Positions 5,239 to 5,429 of a DNA stretch of 5,429 bases are shown here, piece by piece. The DNA is from an uncultured Collinsella sp. (GTDB lineage Bacteria > Actinomycetota > Coriobacteriia > Coriobacteriales > Coriobacteriaceae): the NCBI GenBank assembly GCA_902491135.1, contig CABUGR010000093.1:1-5429 (forward strand), written 5' to 3'. The position numbers were made by a program, and so were the translations under genes. Below the pieces are notes generated by a model. That model had not been told where the DNA came from, did not search any database, and saw nothing but the letters and a program-made list of their open reading frames with translations. Positions within the stretch are counted from its first letter, which is position 1. Each line of letters begins with the position of its first letter.

Positions 5239-5402
5239 GCGCCACGAAAACGGCCTATCTACTACGTTTGAACCGTATGGGTCGACCATCCCCCGGTTTT
5301 CCGAGAATGCGCAAGCCGTCTACCTGCGCTTTTGATTTTAGGAAATTCGGCATGGTTGAGGGTGGTCGGCTAAACGTAGTAGATAGGCCCATTTCGTGGC
5401 GC
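5239..5402. mobile_element. MITE-like palindromic element, 164 nt, with 31-nt terminal inverted repeats
   Basis: The arms 5239-5269 and 5372-5402 are reverse complements at 29 of 31 positions: GCGCCACGAAA, a 2-base mismatch, then GGCCTATCTACTACGTTT exactly. Further inside, CGACCA (5283-5288) pairs with TGGTCG (5363-5368), TTTCC (5298-5302) with GGAAA (5341-5345), and GCGCA (5309-5313) with TGCGC (5325-5329), so the whole unit folds into one long interrupted hairpin. There is no open frame worth calling and no transposase, so any movement would need help in trans. No flanking target duplication is visible. The remaining 27 bases to the window end hold nothing I recognise. MITE, REP-type repeat and structured RNA are all possible; copy number decides. 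Confidence 0.7.
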
Positions 5403-5429
5403 ACGAACCAAGCTGAGGCGCAAAATGGC

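Noticed and set aside
5159..5245. 29-residue N-terminal extension of Tex from an upstream ATG
   Set aside because: It runs into the terminal repeat of the palindromic element, is unlike Tex N-termini, and the internal ATG at 5158 has AAGGAG just ahead.
1..5429. tRNA, rRNA, CRISPR array, integrase or toxin-antitoxin genes
   Set aside because: Looked for in both strands; no cloverleaf with CCA-type end, no regularly spaced direct repeats and no corresponding protein motifs were seen.

Overview
The window looks like a chromosomal stretch from a high-GC Gram-positive bacterium. Codon use is strongly GC-biased at third positions, starts are ATG with good Shine-Dalgarno sequences, and the gene set and intergenic palindromes would fit a gut coriobacterium (Collinsella or a relative). 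That placement is inference from general appearance, not from a search. I see no sign of phage, plasmid, CRISPR, toxin-antitoxin or defence genes; all four protein genes are housekeeping-type.

Layout. (1) 1-828, minus strand: the N-terminal 276 codons of an RlmL-type 23S rRNA methyltransferase, whose end lies off the left edge. (2) 829-903: a short divergent promoter region with overlapping -10 boxes. (3) 904-1731, plus strand: a Cof-type HAD-IIB phosphatase. (4) 1732-1924: an AT-richer leader with several nested inverted repeats. (5) 1925-2629, plus strand: a short transaldolase of about 234 residues. (6) 2630-3010: a 381-base gap between convergent genes that holds a 72-nt hairpin, a relic copy of the transaldolase 3' end, a large inverted repeat made of one 48-nt motif facing each gene, and a strong intrinsic terminator. 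(7) 3011-5158, minus strand: complete tex, encoding the S1-domain transcription accessory protein. (8) 5159-5429: tex upstream region with a small hairpin and a 164-nt MITE-like palindromic element with 31-nt terminal inverted repeats.

Functionally, RlmL (ribosome modification) and Tex (RNA-binding transcription factor) belong to RNA metabolism, transaldolase to the non-oxidative pentose phosphate pathway, and the HAD enzyme to phosphometabolite turnover. They do not form one operon: rlmL and the HAD gene diverge, and the transaldolase and tex converge.

The main interest is in the noncoding DNA. The transaldolase 3' end is followed 156 nt later, in the same frame, by a 24-nt copy of its last eight codons that differs only at synonymous positions. 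A 48-nt motif begins just after that relic and again just after the tex stop, in the same orientation relative to each gene. The window also ends with a clear foldable repeat element. These suggest past recombination or repeat insertion at the 3' end of the transaldolase gene and at least two families of dispersed noncoding repeats. I did not find an evident new multi-gene system.
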